DNA of 64,000 nt, taken from NCBI RefSeq assembly GCF_023534745.1, contig NZ_JAMHJQ010000002.1, positions 195,761 through 259,760 on the forward strand. The letters are read 5' to 3'. The DNA is from Streptomyces sp. 35G-GA-8. GTDB taxonomy: Bacteria > Actinomycetota > Actinomycetes > Streptomycetales > Streptomycetaceae. Of this stretch, positions 34,173 through 43,153 are shown in pieces; positions within the stretch are counted from its first letter, which is position 1, and every line of letters starts with the position of its first letter. The notes below the pieces were generated by a model. That model was not told the DNA's origin and made no database searches. It saw only the letters and a program-made list of their open reading frames with translations. The translations under genes and the position numbers were made by a program.

Positions 34173-35350
34173 TGACCGCCGTCGTACGGATCGGACAGAC
34201 CGAGGGCGGACTGGCGCGCTTCATCGCACCGCCGCCCGGTGCCGGTGCCGGTGGCGCCGCGCCGAGCGTGCTGGATCACGCGCCGGGGGTGGACGTGGCC
34301 GTGCTGGAGGTGGCGGGCGGGCTGCTGACCTGGAGCGTGCTCGCGCTGGATGCCCCGCCCGTAGCGGTACTCGACGATGCCGATCGGGCCCAGGAATGGG
34401 TCTGGGCGATGTACGGCGAACAGGTCGCGCTGGCCCTGGCCGCCGACACGGCCGCGGAAGCGGCGGCTGAGCGGGTCGAGGTTTCGGCCGAGGTGCCGGT
34501 GCTGCCCGCCCTGCCCGCGCTCGTGACGAGCGCCCGCCAACTGGCCTTCGCGCACTGGGCGTCACGGTGGTGGCCCGCCTCGGTGATCGACGGCATCCCG
34601 CCGCTGGACGAGCGACAGCTCGACCGGGAGATCGGCGAGCTGACCGAGGAGTGCGATCTGCTCTTCGCCGGTGAGGAGACCGCCGACGCGCGCCCGCCGG
34701 GCGGCCCGGACGCCGAGTTCCCCGCCGACGGCTCACCCGCCGCCGAGGAAGCACCGCGCGCGACCGACTACGCGCTCGCCGCCGGTCCCGGGGCCGGGAC
34801 GGCCGGTTCGGCGGACGGACTCACGCTGGCTCGCGGCACGGGCGGTTCCGACTGGCGCCGCTACCCGCCGGGGCTGGTCGACGCCTCCGAACGGGCCGTC
34901 TCCTGGGAGGTCGTACGGGCCGCCGCGCGCACCACGGTCTCCGTCTCCGTCGTGGCCGCGCCCGGACCGGTCGCCGTTCCCCACGGGTTGACGCCGCGCG
35001 CGACCGTCAGTGGCGCGGCCGATCCCCTCGATCTCGCGCTGCGGCGGGTGGACGACACCTGGCTGGGGAACGCCCCGTTCGACACCGCCGGGACCGGAGG
35101 CCCGGCCCCTGGCGGCGCGGGTCCGGCCGTCGACATCTACCTCCCGGGGTTCGGTACGTCCCGGACCCGCGCCCACGACGACGAGGCGACGGCCGAGACC
35201 CGGGCCCGGGTGAGAGCGCTCGTGCGATCGCGGCTCGCCAGGGCCAGGAACGGGCACGGGAACGGGCATGGGGACGGGAACGGGCACGACGGCCCCGGTC
35301 CGCTGCTCCGTACCGAGATCGCGGCGGCGACCGCCGAGACGGACTTCTGA
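34172..35350 (+). CDS. Unknown protein, gene 2 of TPR-CHAT operon
   Basis: A 392-aa protein of unrecognised family. Residues 1-110 form a compact-looking domain. A Pro/Asp/Gly-rich linker (about 165-215) follows, then a beta-rich segment (about 225-325, including SWEVVRAAARTTVSVSVVAA and VDIYLPGFG). The tail is a His/Gly/Asn repeat (NGHGNGHGDGNGH). Such a flexible exposed linker could be a protease target. It is coupled to its neighbours by TGATG on both sides. Confidence 0.75.
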   Translation: MTAVVRIGQTEGGLARFIAPPPGAGAGGAAPSVLDHAPGVDVAVLEVAGGLLTWSVLALDAPPVAVLDDADRAQEWVWAMYGEQVALALAADTAAEAAAERVEVSAEVPVLPALPALVTSARQLAFAHWASRWWPASVIDGIPPLDERQLDREIGELTEECDLLFAGEETADARPPGGPDAEFPADGSPAAEEAPRATDYALAAGPGAGTAGSADGLTLARGTGGSDWRRYPPGLVDASERAVSWEVVRAAARTTVSVSVVAAPGPVAVPHGLTPRATVSGAADPLDLALRRVDDTWLGNAPFDTAGTGGPAPGGAGPAVDIYLPGFGTSRTRAHDDEATAETRARVRALVRSRLARARNGHGNGHGDGNGHDGPGPLLRTEIAAATAETDF

Positions 35351-37158
35351 TGACGACCACCGGCCCAGCCCCCGGCGGTCCCGACGGCCCCGGCGACCCC
35401 GACGACGCGCGACTCGCCCGGATCGCCGCCCTCGTCGACGCGGGCAACGACGCCTTCCTCCAGGGCGAGTTCCGCACCGCCCACGCCCTGTTCGATCAGG
35501 CCGTCGAGGCGGCGGCGCCGTTCGACCAGGCCCTCTACGTCCATACGAGCGCCCTGGTCAACCGGGCGAGCGCGGCCGACCGGCTGGGCGATCACCCGGC
35601 GGCGATCGCCTCGTACCGCGAGGCGCTCGGCCTCTGCGACCGGCTGGCGGAAGCCGTCACGGGCGCCCCGGAGGGCACCGAGGTCGTGGTGGTGCTCCGG
35701 GCCGGCGTACTGGTCAATCTCGCCCAGGCCCTCCAGAACACCGGGGACTTCGACGCGGCCAGTACCTCGCTGGAGCGGGCCCGCGCGCTGCTCGTGCCCC
35801 GGGACGAGGGAACCGACGACAACAGAACCGACCACGACGGAACCGACGACGGCGCGACGGCCTTCCGGCTGGACGCGGACACCGCCGAACTCCTCGTCGG
35901 CTGTCTGGTCTCGCTCACCGCCCTCACCATCCAGCGCGAGCAGTGGGCCAGGGCGCACGAGCTGGCGATCGAGTCCCTGGAGGTGGTCACGCGGCATCAC
36001 CCCGGCCTCTCCGGGCGGCCGTTGCTGAATCTGGCCACGATCCACGAGGCCACCGGACGGCCCGACCTCGCCGAGGACTTCGCGCACCAGGCGGTCGCCG
36101 CGTTCCTGGCGTCGGACACACCGGCCGGAGTCACCGAGGCACGGCAGAGTCTGGCCCAGACGTATCTGCGCTCCGGCCGCCTCGACGAGGCGGCGGAACT
36201 GCTCACCGCCTGCCAGGAGTACTTCGAGCGGACCGGCATGGGCGCCCAGAGCGCCCTCGGCCTCGATCTGCTCGGGCTGCTCGCCGTGCTGCGCGGGGAC
36301 CCGGTCAAGGCGGACGAGCTGTACGAACAGAGCGTGGCGCGGTTCGAGGAGTCCGGGGCGGTGGTCTCCGCCGCCGAGGTACGCGTACGGCTGGCGGCCG
36401 GCCTGCACGCCGAGGGCCGCTACGAGGAGAGTGAGGCGCATATCCAGGCCGCTCTGGCCGTGTTCGCCGCGAGGGGGCTCGGACTGCGCTGCGCCCAGGC
36501 CGACTTCTTCCACGCCACGCTCCTGGAGGACCGCTGGGTCAACGGGCAGGGCGCTTCCACCGACCCCGCGCTGCCCGGCCGTGCCGTGGGACTGGCCGTG
36601 CCGGCGGCGCTCGCCATCGACGCGGTGCGGTTCACTCTGGCGAGCGGCGGGCAGCGGGAGCGATGGCATCGCGAGTTCGCGGCGCCCGCCATGCGACTGG
36701 CGTTCCGGCTCGCCGCCAGGGCCGGCGCCGCCGACTTGGTGAGCGAGCTGATCGAGTCGCAGTGCGCCGGGACCCCGCTGATGGACGGCTCCCACGGCTC
36801 ACACGACTCCCACGGCTCGGAAGGTTCGGACGGCTCGGAAAGCTCACCGGACGCGGATACGGGCGCGGGCGCGGCCGACAGGGGCGCGAGCGACCGATCC
36901 CTCGCGCCCCCGCGGTTCCTGGGCCCCTCGGCCTTCCCCGAGCCGTCGGCGCCCGGCGAACAGCCCGGCCCCATGGACACCTTCCGGCTCGGCACCGCCC
37001 TCGCCGGGGTCGCGGCGAGCGCCGGCCTGCGGGTCTCACCGCCGCCCCGGCTGGCGCTGAACCCGGCGGGACCGGTGGCGCTCGATCCGTATATCCGGCA
37101 CGCCGAGACCCGCTACGGCGGCCGGATCCGGGAACGCCGGGTGGTACCGACATGGTGA
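35350..37158 (+). CDS. Tetratricopeptide repeat protein, gene 3 of TPR-CHAT operon
   Basis: A 602-aa protein with TPR-type helical pairs through about 20-420 (for example VNRASAADRLGDHPAAIASYREAL and LLNLATIHEATGRPDLAEDFA). A low-complexity Ser/Gly/His/Asp stretch (about 478-500) and a Pro-rich linker follow. The C-terminal peptide ends DPYIRHAETRYGGRIRERR. TPR arrays usually sense or scaffold partner proteins. The protease gene starts 7 nt before its stop. In many CHAT proteins TPR and protease are fused; here they are separate but overlapping. Confidence 0.85.
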   Translation: MTTTGPAPGGPDGPGDPDDARLARIAALVDAGNDAFLQGEFRTAHALFDQAVEAAAPFDQALYVHTSALVNRASAADRLGDHPAAIASYREALGLCDRLAEAVTGAPEGTEVVVVLRAGVLVNLAQALQNTGDFDAASTSLERARALLVPRDEGTDDNRTDHDGTDDGATAFRLDADTAELLVGCLVSLTALTIQREQWARAHELAIESLEVVTRHHPGLSGRPLLNLATIHEATGRPDLAEDFAHQAVAAFLASDTPAGVTEARQSLAQTYLRSGRLDEAAELLTACQEYFERTGMGAQSALGLDLLGLLAVLRGDPVKADELYEQSVARFEESGAVVSAAEVRVRLAAGLHAEGRYEESEAHIQAALAVFAARGLGLRCAQADFFHATLLEDRWVNGQGASTDPALPGRAVGLAVPAALAIDAVRFTLASGGQRERWHREFAAPAMRLAFRLAARAGAADLVSELIESQCAGTPLMDGSHGSHDSHGSEGSDGSESSPDADTGAGAADRGASDRSLAPPRFLGPSAFPEPSAPGEQPGPMDTFRLGTALAGVAASAGLRVSPPPRLALNPAGPVALDPYIRHAETRYGGRIRERRVVPTW

Positions 37159-38420
37159 GCACACGCCCCCTACCGGACCGCCCGACGGCCCTCATACGGA
37201 TGGCGGACGCCGGGGATCTCTATATCTCCTGGCGGTGGACCCATGAGCTGTCCGCGACGGGCGTCGGGCGGGTACCGGCCGCCCAACTCGCCTCCGCACT
37301 GGCCGCGTTGGCCGACGCCCTGCCCGGCGACGCGCTGGAGCCCGCGCTGACGACCGGCGCTCTCGCCTCGTACGAGAGCGAGCTCGCCCTCGCCGAGACG
37401 CTGTCGCGCACCCTCCTGCCGTACGGGCTGGCCAAGCAGCTCTACGAGCTGTACCAGCGCGGGGTACGGCCGCATCTGCGCATCCAGCCCTCGCCACGCG
37501 TGGCGCAGGTCCCGTGGGAGCTGCTGGCGCCCGACCCCGGGGTGCGGCTGGTGGAGATCGCGGACATCAGCCTGCTGGCGCCGGTGAGCATCGTGCACGC
37601 CCCCGCCCGCCCGGCCAGACCCTGGGCGGCCACCCGGCGACTGCCCGTCGTGGGCGTCCTCGATCCGCGGGTGCCGGGGTTCCGCGCGGACTCCGCCCTG
37701 GGCTCGGTGCTGGGGCGGATACGGGAGGACGCGCCGGTCGCGCGGATGGTGGGCCGGTACGCGGCCGAGGGCCGCTGGTGGCCCGCCGTGGACGATCCGG
37801 TCGAGGCGTTCCGCCGTACCGACCTGGACCGGGACCGGCTGGGCGCCGCCTTGCGCGCGGGCGCCTCACGGCTGCTGTACGTCGGCCATGTGACCGCCGC
37901 GCCACCGGCCTCGGGGCAGAGCGAGAGCGCACAGCTGCATCTGGCCTGTACGGCGGGGACGGCCGGCTTCGCCGATCCCCTACGGGCCCATCGCCCGCTG
38001 TCCGCGAAGGACTTGCTGCTGGGGACCATGGGCCTCGCCGACGACCCCGAGGCGGGCGGGACCCGCTGGCCGATCCCCAGCCGGGTCGCGCTCATCGCCT
38101 GCGAGAGCGGGGGCGATCTGCGCTTCGCCGAGGCGCTCGGCCTGGCCACCGCGATGATCCACGGCGGCGCCGAGACCGTCACCGCAGGGCGCTGGACGCT
38201 CCCCACCGATCTGGCCTTCCACCGCCTCGCGGACGCCGACGCGTCGGCGCGACCGCTCCAGGACGCGGTCTGCGCGATCGACGCCGCGCACGAGCGGGAG
38301 GACGCGGTCCTCGCCCATGGTGACTGGCAACGGGAGCGGCTGGCCGCCTGGCGGGAGCTGCGTACGGTCGAGCACTCCCCCGTCCTGTGGGGCGCGTTCG
38401 CCACGATCAGTACGGTCTGA
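37152..38420 (+). CDS. CHAT-domain caspase-like protease, gene 4 of TPR-CHAT operon
   Basis: A 422-aa protein. An N-terminal adaptor region (about 1-130, with HLRIQPSPRVAQVPWELL) leads into a CHAT peptidase domain (about 160-420). The apparent catalytic dyad is His246 in LLYVGHVT and Cys317 in ALIACESGGD, both in the canonical positions after beta strands. The following GLATAMIHGGAETVTAGRWTLPT segment matches CHAT active-site architecture. No transmembrane segment is seen. CHAT proteases serve in conflict and cell-death systems. Start ATG 37152; a GTG at 37155 is an alternative. Confidence 0.88.
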   Translation: MVSTRPLPDRPTALIRMADAGDLYISWRWTHELSATGVGRVPAAQLASALAALADALPGDALEPALTTGALASYESELALAETLSRTLLPYGLAKQLYELYQRGVRPHLRIQPSPRVAQVPWELLAPDPGVRLVEIADISLLAPVSIVHAPARPARPWAATRRLPVVGVLDPRVPGFRADSALGSVLGRIREDAPVARMVGRYAAEGRWWPAVDDPVEAFRRTDLDRDRLGAALRAGASRLLYVGHVTAAPPASGQSESAQLHLACTAGTAGFADPLRAHRPLSAKDLLLGTMGLADDPEAGGTRWPIPSRVALIACESGGDLRFAEALGLATAMIHGGAETVTAGRWTLPTDLAFHRLADADASARPLQDAVCAIDAAHEREDAVLAHGDWQRERLAAWRELRTVEHSPVLWGAFATISTV

Positions 38421-38461
38421 CGGCCGACGCTTTCTCTGACGTTTCCCTCAGCGGCTGCCTC

Positions 38462-39874
38462 TCAGCGGAAGCGGGGCGTGAGCGTCAGACGCGCCGTGAT
38501 CGTCTTCGGGCGCTGGTACTCGTGCAGGGCCAGCGTGCTGAGGTCCGTGCCGTGGCCCGACGAACCCCGGCCGCCGTGCGGCAGCTCCGCCGTCTGGACG
38601 AGATGGCAGTTGAGCCACGCCTCGCCCGCGTTCAGCCGTCCCGCCAGGTCGAGCCCCGCCGCCAGGTCCCGGGTCCATACGCTGGCGGCCAGCGCCTGCG
38701 GCACCCCGTTCGCCAGCGCGACGGCCTCCGGCACACCCTCCGCCGCCTGCACCGTCAGCAGCGGGCCGAACACCTCGTCCACCACCGCCGGATCGTCGTC
38801 CGGCAGCTCCGCGAGCACACCGGCGGGCCGCCAGAAGCCGCCCTCCTCGCCGGTGCCGGGCGCGGTCCCGGCCGTGACCGTCACCTTCGCCGCCGAGGCG
38901 GCCACGATCCGGTCGTAGCGCGCCGCCTGGTCCGCGTTGTTGAGCGGGCCGAAGTCCCGGCCCGCCAGGCGCTCCCGCATCGCGTCGCCGAGCAGGGACA
39001 CGGCCGACTCGTAGTTCTCGCGGAGGGTGATCACCCGCGCCGGGACGGCGCAGCTCTGGCCCGCGTTGTACGTGGTCGCCAGCGCCAGTTCCGTCCAGGT
39101 GTCCTCGGGAGCGTCCGGCAGGACGACGACCGGGCTGTTGCCGCCGAGCTCCAGGCTGACGCGTCGGGTGCCCGCGCGCGCCGCGACATCGGCCCCGGCG
39201 GCGGCGCTCCCGGTGAAGGCCACCATGTCGATCGCGCCGCCCACCAGCAGCCGCCCGGTCTCGCGGTCGCCGGGCAGGGTCCCCAGGACCGACTCGCCCA
39301 GCGCCTGCGCCGCGTGCTCGGCGAGCAGCAGCAGCGAGTCGGGGGTGGTCTCGGCGGGCTTGACGACGACGGTGTTCCCGGCGGCGAGCGCGGGAGCGGA
39401 CCGCCAGGTGGCCATCATCAGCGGGTAGTTCCAGGGGACGACGACCCCGGCCACGCCGAGCGGTTCCCAGCGGACCCAGCTCTCGTGCCCGGCGACAAAG
39501 CCTCCGGCGGCCGGGGCGGGCTGGGTGCGTGCCGCCCAGGCGTAGAAGCGGAAGAGATCCGCCGCGTTCGCGACCTCGCCGGCCGCCTCGTGCGCCGGTT
39601 TGCCGGTGCCCGCGCGTTCCAGGGCCGCGTACTCGTCGGCGTGCTCCTCGATCAGCCCGGCGAGCCGGTCGAGCGCCCGGGACCGCTCCCTCGGGGTGCG
39701 CGCCCGCCAGCCGTCGAAGGCGCGTCGGGCCGCGCCGACGGCGGCGGCGACCTGCGGTCCGCGGGCGACGGGCGAGCTGCCGCGTATCCGGCCGGTACGG
39801 GGGTCGATGAGCGACACGGTGTCGCCCGATGCCCGCGGTGAGGTGGCGGACTCTGTGTTCAAGGGGGTCTCCAT
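38462..39874 (-). CDS. Aldehyde dehydrogenase family protein
   Basis: A 470-aa NAD(P)-dependent aldehyde dehydrogenase. Catalytic Cys is in NAGQSCAVPARV, the general-base Glu in VSLELGGNSP, and the NAD motif in VAFTGSAAAG. Closest in feel to gamma-aminobutyraldehyde/betaine aldehyde enzymes, but substrate unknown. The ATG at 39874 shares one base with the upstream synthetase stop (TGATG), so the two are coupled. A longer frame to 39973 overlaps the synthetase and is rejected. It ends the minus-strand operon. Confidence 0.9.
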   Translation of the reverse strand: METPLNTESATSPRASGDTVSLIDPRTGRIRGSSPVARGPQVAAAVGAARRAFDGWRARTPRERSRALDRLAGLIEEHADEYAALERAGTGKPAHEAAGEVANAADLFRFYAWAARTQPAPAAGGFVAGHESWVRWEPLGVAGVVVPWNYPLMMATWRSAPALAAGNTVVVKPAETTPDSLLLLAEHAAQALGESVLGTLPGDRETGRLLVGGAIDMVAFTGSAAAGADVAARAGTRRVSLELGGNSPVVVLPDAPEDTWTELALATTYNAGQSCAVPARVITLRENYESAVSLLGDAMRERLAGRDFGPLNNADQAARYDRIVAASAAKVTVTAGTAPGTGEEGGFWRPAGVLAELPDDDPAVVDEVFGPLLTVQAAEGVPEAVALANGVPQALAASVWTRDLAAGLDLAGRLNAGEAWLNCHLVQTAELPHGGRGSSGHGTDLSTLALHEYQRPKTITARLTLTPRFR

Positions 39875-41634
39875 CAGCGGACGTCGTAGGCGCGCAGCCA
39901 CAGTTCGAGGGTGAGTACGAGCCACAGCTTGCCGCCCTGCCGGGGCAGCAGCGTGCCCTCCCCCCGCATCCACGAGCGCACCGTGTCCGGCCGGAACAGC
40001 CCCCGGGCGCGCGCCTCGCGGCCCAGCAGCAGATCACCCGCCAGCTCCCGCAGGGGCCCGCCGAGCCACTGCTGCACAGGCACCCGCATGCCGCTCTTCG
40101 GCCGGTCCACGACCGTGTCGGGCAGCAGGTCCCGTACCGCCTCCTTGAGCACCCACTTCTCGACCGCGCCGTTCAGCTTCCACCGGGGCGGCGTGGCGAA
40201 GGCGTGGTCCACCACCCGGCGGTCGAACAGCGGGGCGCGGCCCTGGATTCCCTGGGAGGCGGTGAGCCGTTCGACCTTGGTCAGGATGTGGTGGGCGCCC
40301 TTGGTCCGCAGATTGCAGTGCAGCAGCTGGTTGAGGAGGTGGTCCATGCGGCCGTCCCGGGACGCGGGCCGCAGATACGGGGCGACGAACCGCTCAGGGC
40401 CGGGCGCTGCGGCGAGCGCGTCCAGCGCGTCGGCGGTGAGCAGCTCGGGCAGATCGGTGAAGCATTTGCGGTACGAGCGCAGATACGCCGTCTCGCGCGC
40501 GTCCTCGGCGTCGCCGCCCGCCACCTCGCCGCGGTGCATCTCGTACACCAGCATGGGCAGGTTCTTCGGCCCGCCGAACACCGGGTCGCCGCCTTCGCCG
40601 TTGAGCACGACGCGGGGCCCGTCGGCCGCCACGGCCTCGGCGAGCATCAGATTGGGCACGGTCAGCGGGTCGCCCACCGGGCTGTCGAGCAGCGCGGCGG
40701 CCTCCGCGAGCCGCGCGGCCACGGCGTCGCCCGACACGGTGAGCACCTGGTGGCGAGTGTGGCAGTGCTGGGCGACCAGACCCGAGTAGCCCAGCTCATT
40801 GGGGAGTTCGTCGCCGAAGCTGATGGAGTACGTGTGCACGGGATGGGCGTGCAGCTTGGCGGCGAGCGCGGTCACCAGCGAGCTGTCGACCCCGCCGGAG
40901 AGCAGCACGCCCACGGCCTCCGCCTCGGGCAGCCGGCACGCCGTGGCCTCCTCCAGCAGCTCGCGCAGGCGCAGTGCGTAGCTCTCGGGCGGCGCGCCGT
41001 CGTCCTCGATCAGCTCCTGGGGCTCCCAGTAGTGCTCTTCGGTGACGCTCCCGTCGGCCGCGAGCCGCAGACAGCGCCCGGGGAGCACTTCGCGTACGCC
41101 GCGCAGCAGCGTCTCCTCGCCGGGGAGGTAGGCGAAGGTCAGGAAGGAGCGTACGGCGGCCAGTTCGAGACCGGTGCCGAGCGCGGGCCAGCGGCGCAGG
41201 GCGCGCAGCGAGGTGGACGCGGCCCAGCAGTCGTCGGCGCGGGCGTAGAACAGCGTCCGGGCGCCCATGTGGTCGCGGATCAGGACCAGTTCCGCGTCGT
41301 CGTGCACGGCGAGCGCGAACATGCCTTCCGCCGCCCGGATCCCGGCCGCGCCGAGCCGTACCCAGCAGCGCAGCAGCAGTTCACCGTCCGGGCAGCCGGG
41401 CGGCGCGTGGTCACCGGCGCCCGCGAGCGCGGCGAGCAGTTCGGACCGGTTGTGGAGGGTGACCTCGCCGACGGCGGTACGGCCGTACGCGGTGAACGGG
41501 CCGGTGGCATGGCCGGGTTCGTCCCGGAGCAGCGCCGCGCCCGGCGCACCGGCGTCCACGACGGCGCCCATCGCCGCGAGATGTCCCGCCGCCCGTTCGG
41601 GTGTCGCCGCCAGGCAGGCACAGAAGCGTGCCAT
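39874..41634 (-). CDS. Asparagine-synthetase-like amidotransferase lacking the Cys2 nucleophile
   Basis: A 586-aa AsnB-family protein. The ATP-pyrophosphatase domain is intact (SGGVDSS at 246-252, NGEGGDPVFGG and the later RAPLFDRR region). The N-terminal glutaminase-like domain is present, but the mature protein would start Ala2 (MARFCAC) instead of the catalytic Cys2. GAGGAGGGG 6 nt upstream makes this start secure. It should therefore not hydrolyse glutamine. It may use ammonia or another amine, or form an amide or lactam as beta-lactam synthetases do. It is coupled to the aldehyde dehydrogenase. Confidence 0.88.
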   Translation of the reverse strand: MARFCACLAATPERAAGHLAAMGAVVDAGAPGAALLRDEPGHATGPFTAYGRTAVGEVTLHNRSELLAALAGAGDHAPPGCPDGELLLRCWVRLGAAGIRAAEGMFALAVHDDAELVLIRDHMGARTLFYARADDCWAASTSLRALRRWPALGTGLELAAVRSFLTFAYLPGEETLLRGVREVLPGRCLRLAADGSVTEEHYWEPQELIEDDGAPPESYALRLRELLEEATACRLPEAEAVGVLLSGGVDSSLVTALAAKLHAHPVHTYSISFGDELPNELGYSGLVAQHCHTRHQVLTVSGDAVAARLAEAAALLDSPVGDPLTVPNLMLAEAVAADGPRVVLNGEGGDPVFGGPKNLPMLVYEMHRGEVAGGDAEDARETAYLRSYRKCFTDLPELLTADALDALAAAPGPERFVAPYLRPASRDGRMDHLLNQLLHCNLRTKGAHHILTKVERLTASQGIQGRAPLFDRRVVDHAFATPPRWKLNGAVEKWVLKEAVRDLLPDTVVDRPKSGMRVPVQQWLGGPLRELAGDLLLGREARARGLFRPDTVRSWMRGEGTLLPRQGGKLWLVLTLELWLRAYDVR

Positions 41635-41748
41635 GGTCGCCCCTCCTCTCTGTTCCGCTCGATGCGCGTATCCCCGCGAATCGTCGTCCCGCGGCTCGTC
41701 GTTCAGCCCGTCCGACGACCCGTCCTTCGGCCCGTCCTCCGGGCCGGA

Positions 41749-42282
41749 TCATCCGAAGTCGTCGTCGCTCCAGCCGCCGTCGTCGTCGGAGTTCCATCCG
41801 TCACCGGAGTCCCAGTCACCGCCGTCACCGCCGCCCACGTCACCACCGCCGGAGGAGGAGTTCTGGGCCGAAGCCTGCTGTTGCTGGCGCAGTTCCTCCT
41901 CCTCTTCGGGCGTCAGCTCCTCCGGCGGGAGCTGGGCGGCCGTGATGGCGAGGCCGGCGAGCCCGAGCCCGCCCAGCAGCACGCCCATGCGCCCGCCGAA
42001 CGAGGTCCTGTTGACCAATATCGTCTCGCCCCGGTCCCAGAGCGTGCGGCCGTAGCCGATGTCCCTGCCGTAGGTCACCCTGCCGTCGGAGTACTGGCGC
42101 TTGATGACACGTCCGCCGAGCAGTTCATCGGTGCCGGAAGCGCCCTGGTTGTCGTGCCAGCGCACGCGCGTGCCGCCGTCGCGCCGCCGCCACTCCTCAC
42201 GTCCGTCCCGGTAGCGGCGGTGGACGCTGTGGTCGGCGAGCAGCTCATCCTTGTACTCGGTCTCGCGTGGCCGGTTGATCAC
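41749..42282 (-). CDS. Unknown membrane protein with acidic tail
   Basis: A 177-aa protein starting at GTG 42282 with GGGGA upstream. The first ~90 residues are charged and contain repeated [YW]xDGR-type strands (RRYRDGREEW, RQYSDGRVTYG), suggesting beta hairpins. One membrane helix lies near 100-117. The tail is Glu then Ser/Gly/Asp-rich. It overlaps the upstream gene by 38 nt in another frame. Family unknown. Confidence 0.65.
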   Translation of the reverse strand: MINRPRETEYKDELLADHSVHRRYRDGREEWRRRDGGTRVRWHDNQGASGTDELLGGRVIKRQYSDGRVTYGRDIGYGRTLWDRGETILVNRTSFGGRMGVLLGGLGLAGLAITAAQLPPEELTPEEEEELRQQQQASAQNSSSGGGDVGGGDGGDWDSGDGWNSDDDGGWSDDDFG

Positions 42283-43153
42283 CTTTGGTCCCCGTATCCC
42301 CTGGTTGGTTCGTCGGCCATGTCATGAATCCCGCCGTACGCAGCTCACGCAGCCCGGTCCAGACCGAATGGCTGGGCGTTCTCGGTCCGCGTACGAGCCG
42401 CAGCACGGTGCGCAGCAGCCGGGCGGGCGGTACGGACTCCACCTCGGCGAAGCGCCCTTCGGTGAGCCAGTCCCGCTCGCGGGCTTCGAGGCCGGCGGGC
42501 AGGGTCCCCGGGCCGGGTCCCGGTGCCGGGCCGCGCGGCGAGATCAGATGGAGCGCGGTGGCGTGCCGGGGTACGAGGCCCATCGAGGAGACCCGTACGC
42601 CGGGGTGCGCGTCGCGCACGCGTGCGGTGAGCGCGATGCCGTCCACGCTCGCGTCGTGCAGCACATGCGCCGTGGCGCCGTCCACCCTGCCGAGCCCGGC
42701 CACCAGCCGGGGATCGAGCGGCAGGTCGTCGGCGGCGAACACCGGGCAGGCGGCCTCCAGATGCACATCGTTGGCGAGGAGCATCCGGGCCACCTGGCGG
42801 CTCTGGCAGACGAGCAGCCGGGGCAGTCCGTAGTCGTAGAGATCGGGCTCGGAGGGCTCGCGTGACGCGCCGCCCGGGGCCGAGGCGGCGGCCGGAGCCG
42901 GCTCCAGCAGTCCCGGCACCGCGCCGTGCCGCCGCAGGGCCTCTTCGAACCGCTCGTACCGCACGGGCGGCGCGGGCGTCAGCGGGAGCCTGCGCGGGAC
43001 CATGTGCGGCGGACGCAGGACACGGCACATCTCGTAGTACAACTGCGCCTCGGTGAACCGGATCCGGCCGGGCGCGCCCGCGCGTCCGACGGCGGTGGCG
43101 AGGGCGCGGTCGAGCAGCCGGTCGCCGATGCCCACGGCGACGCGTGGGGTCAC
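42245..43153 (-). CDS. Unknown protein sharing a domain with its neighbour (paralogue A)
   Basis: A 302-aa protein starting at GTG 43153, overlapping the upstream stop by 4 nt. Residues about 120-220 contain RLLVCQSRQVARMLLAND..., a strand ending AHVLHDAS, and MGLVPRHA. The same series of motifs occurs in the next protein upstream. The N-terminal part (FTEAQLYYEMCRVL) resembles a helical winged-type module. The Rossmann/toprim-like look is only an impression. No catalytic claim is possible. Confidence 0.65.
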   Translation of the reverse strand: MTPRVAVGIGDRLLDRALATAVGRAGAPGRIRFTEAQLYYEMCRVLRPPHMVPRRLPLTPAPPVRYERFEEALRRHGAVPGLLEPAPAAASAPGGASREPSEPDLYDYGLPRLLVCQSRQVARMLLANDVHLEAACPVFAADDLPLDPRLVAGLGRVDGATAHVLHDASVDGIALTARVRDAHPGVRVSSMGLVPRHATALHLISPRGPAPGPGPGTLPAGLEARERDWLTEGRFAEVESVPPARLLRTVLRLVRGPRTPSHSVWTGLRELRTAGFMTWPTNQPGDTGTKGDQPATRDRVQG

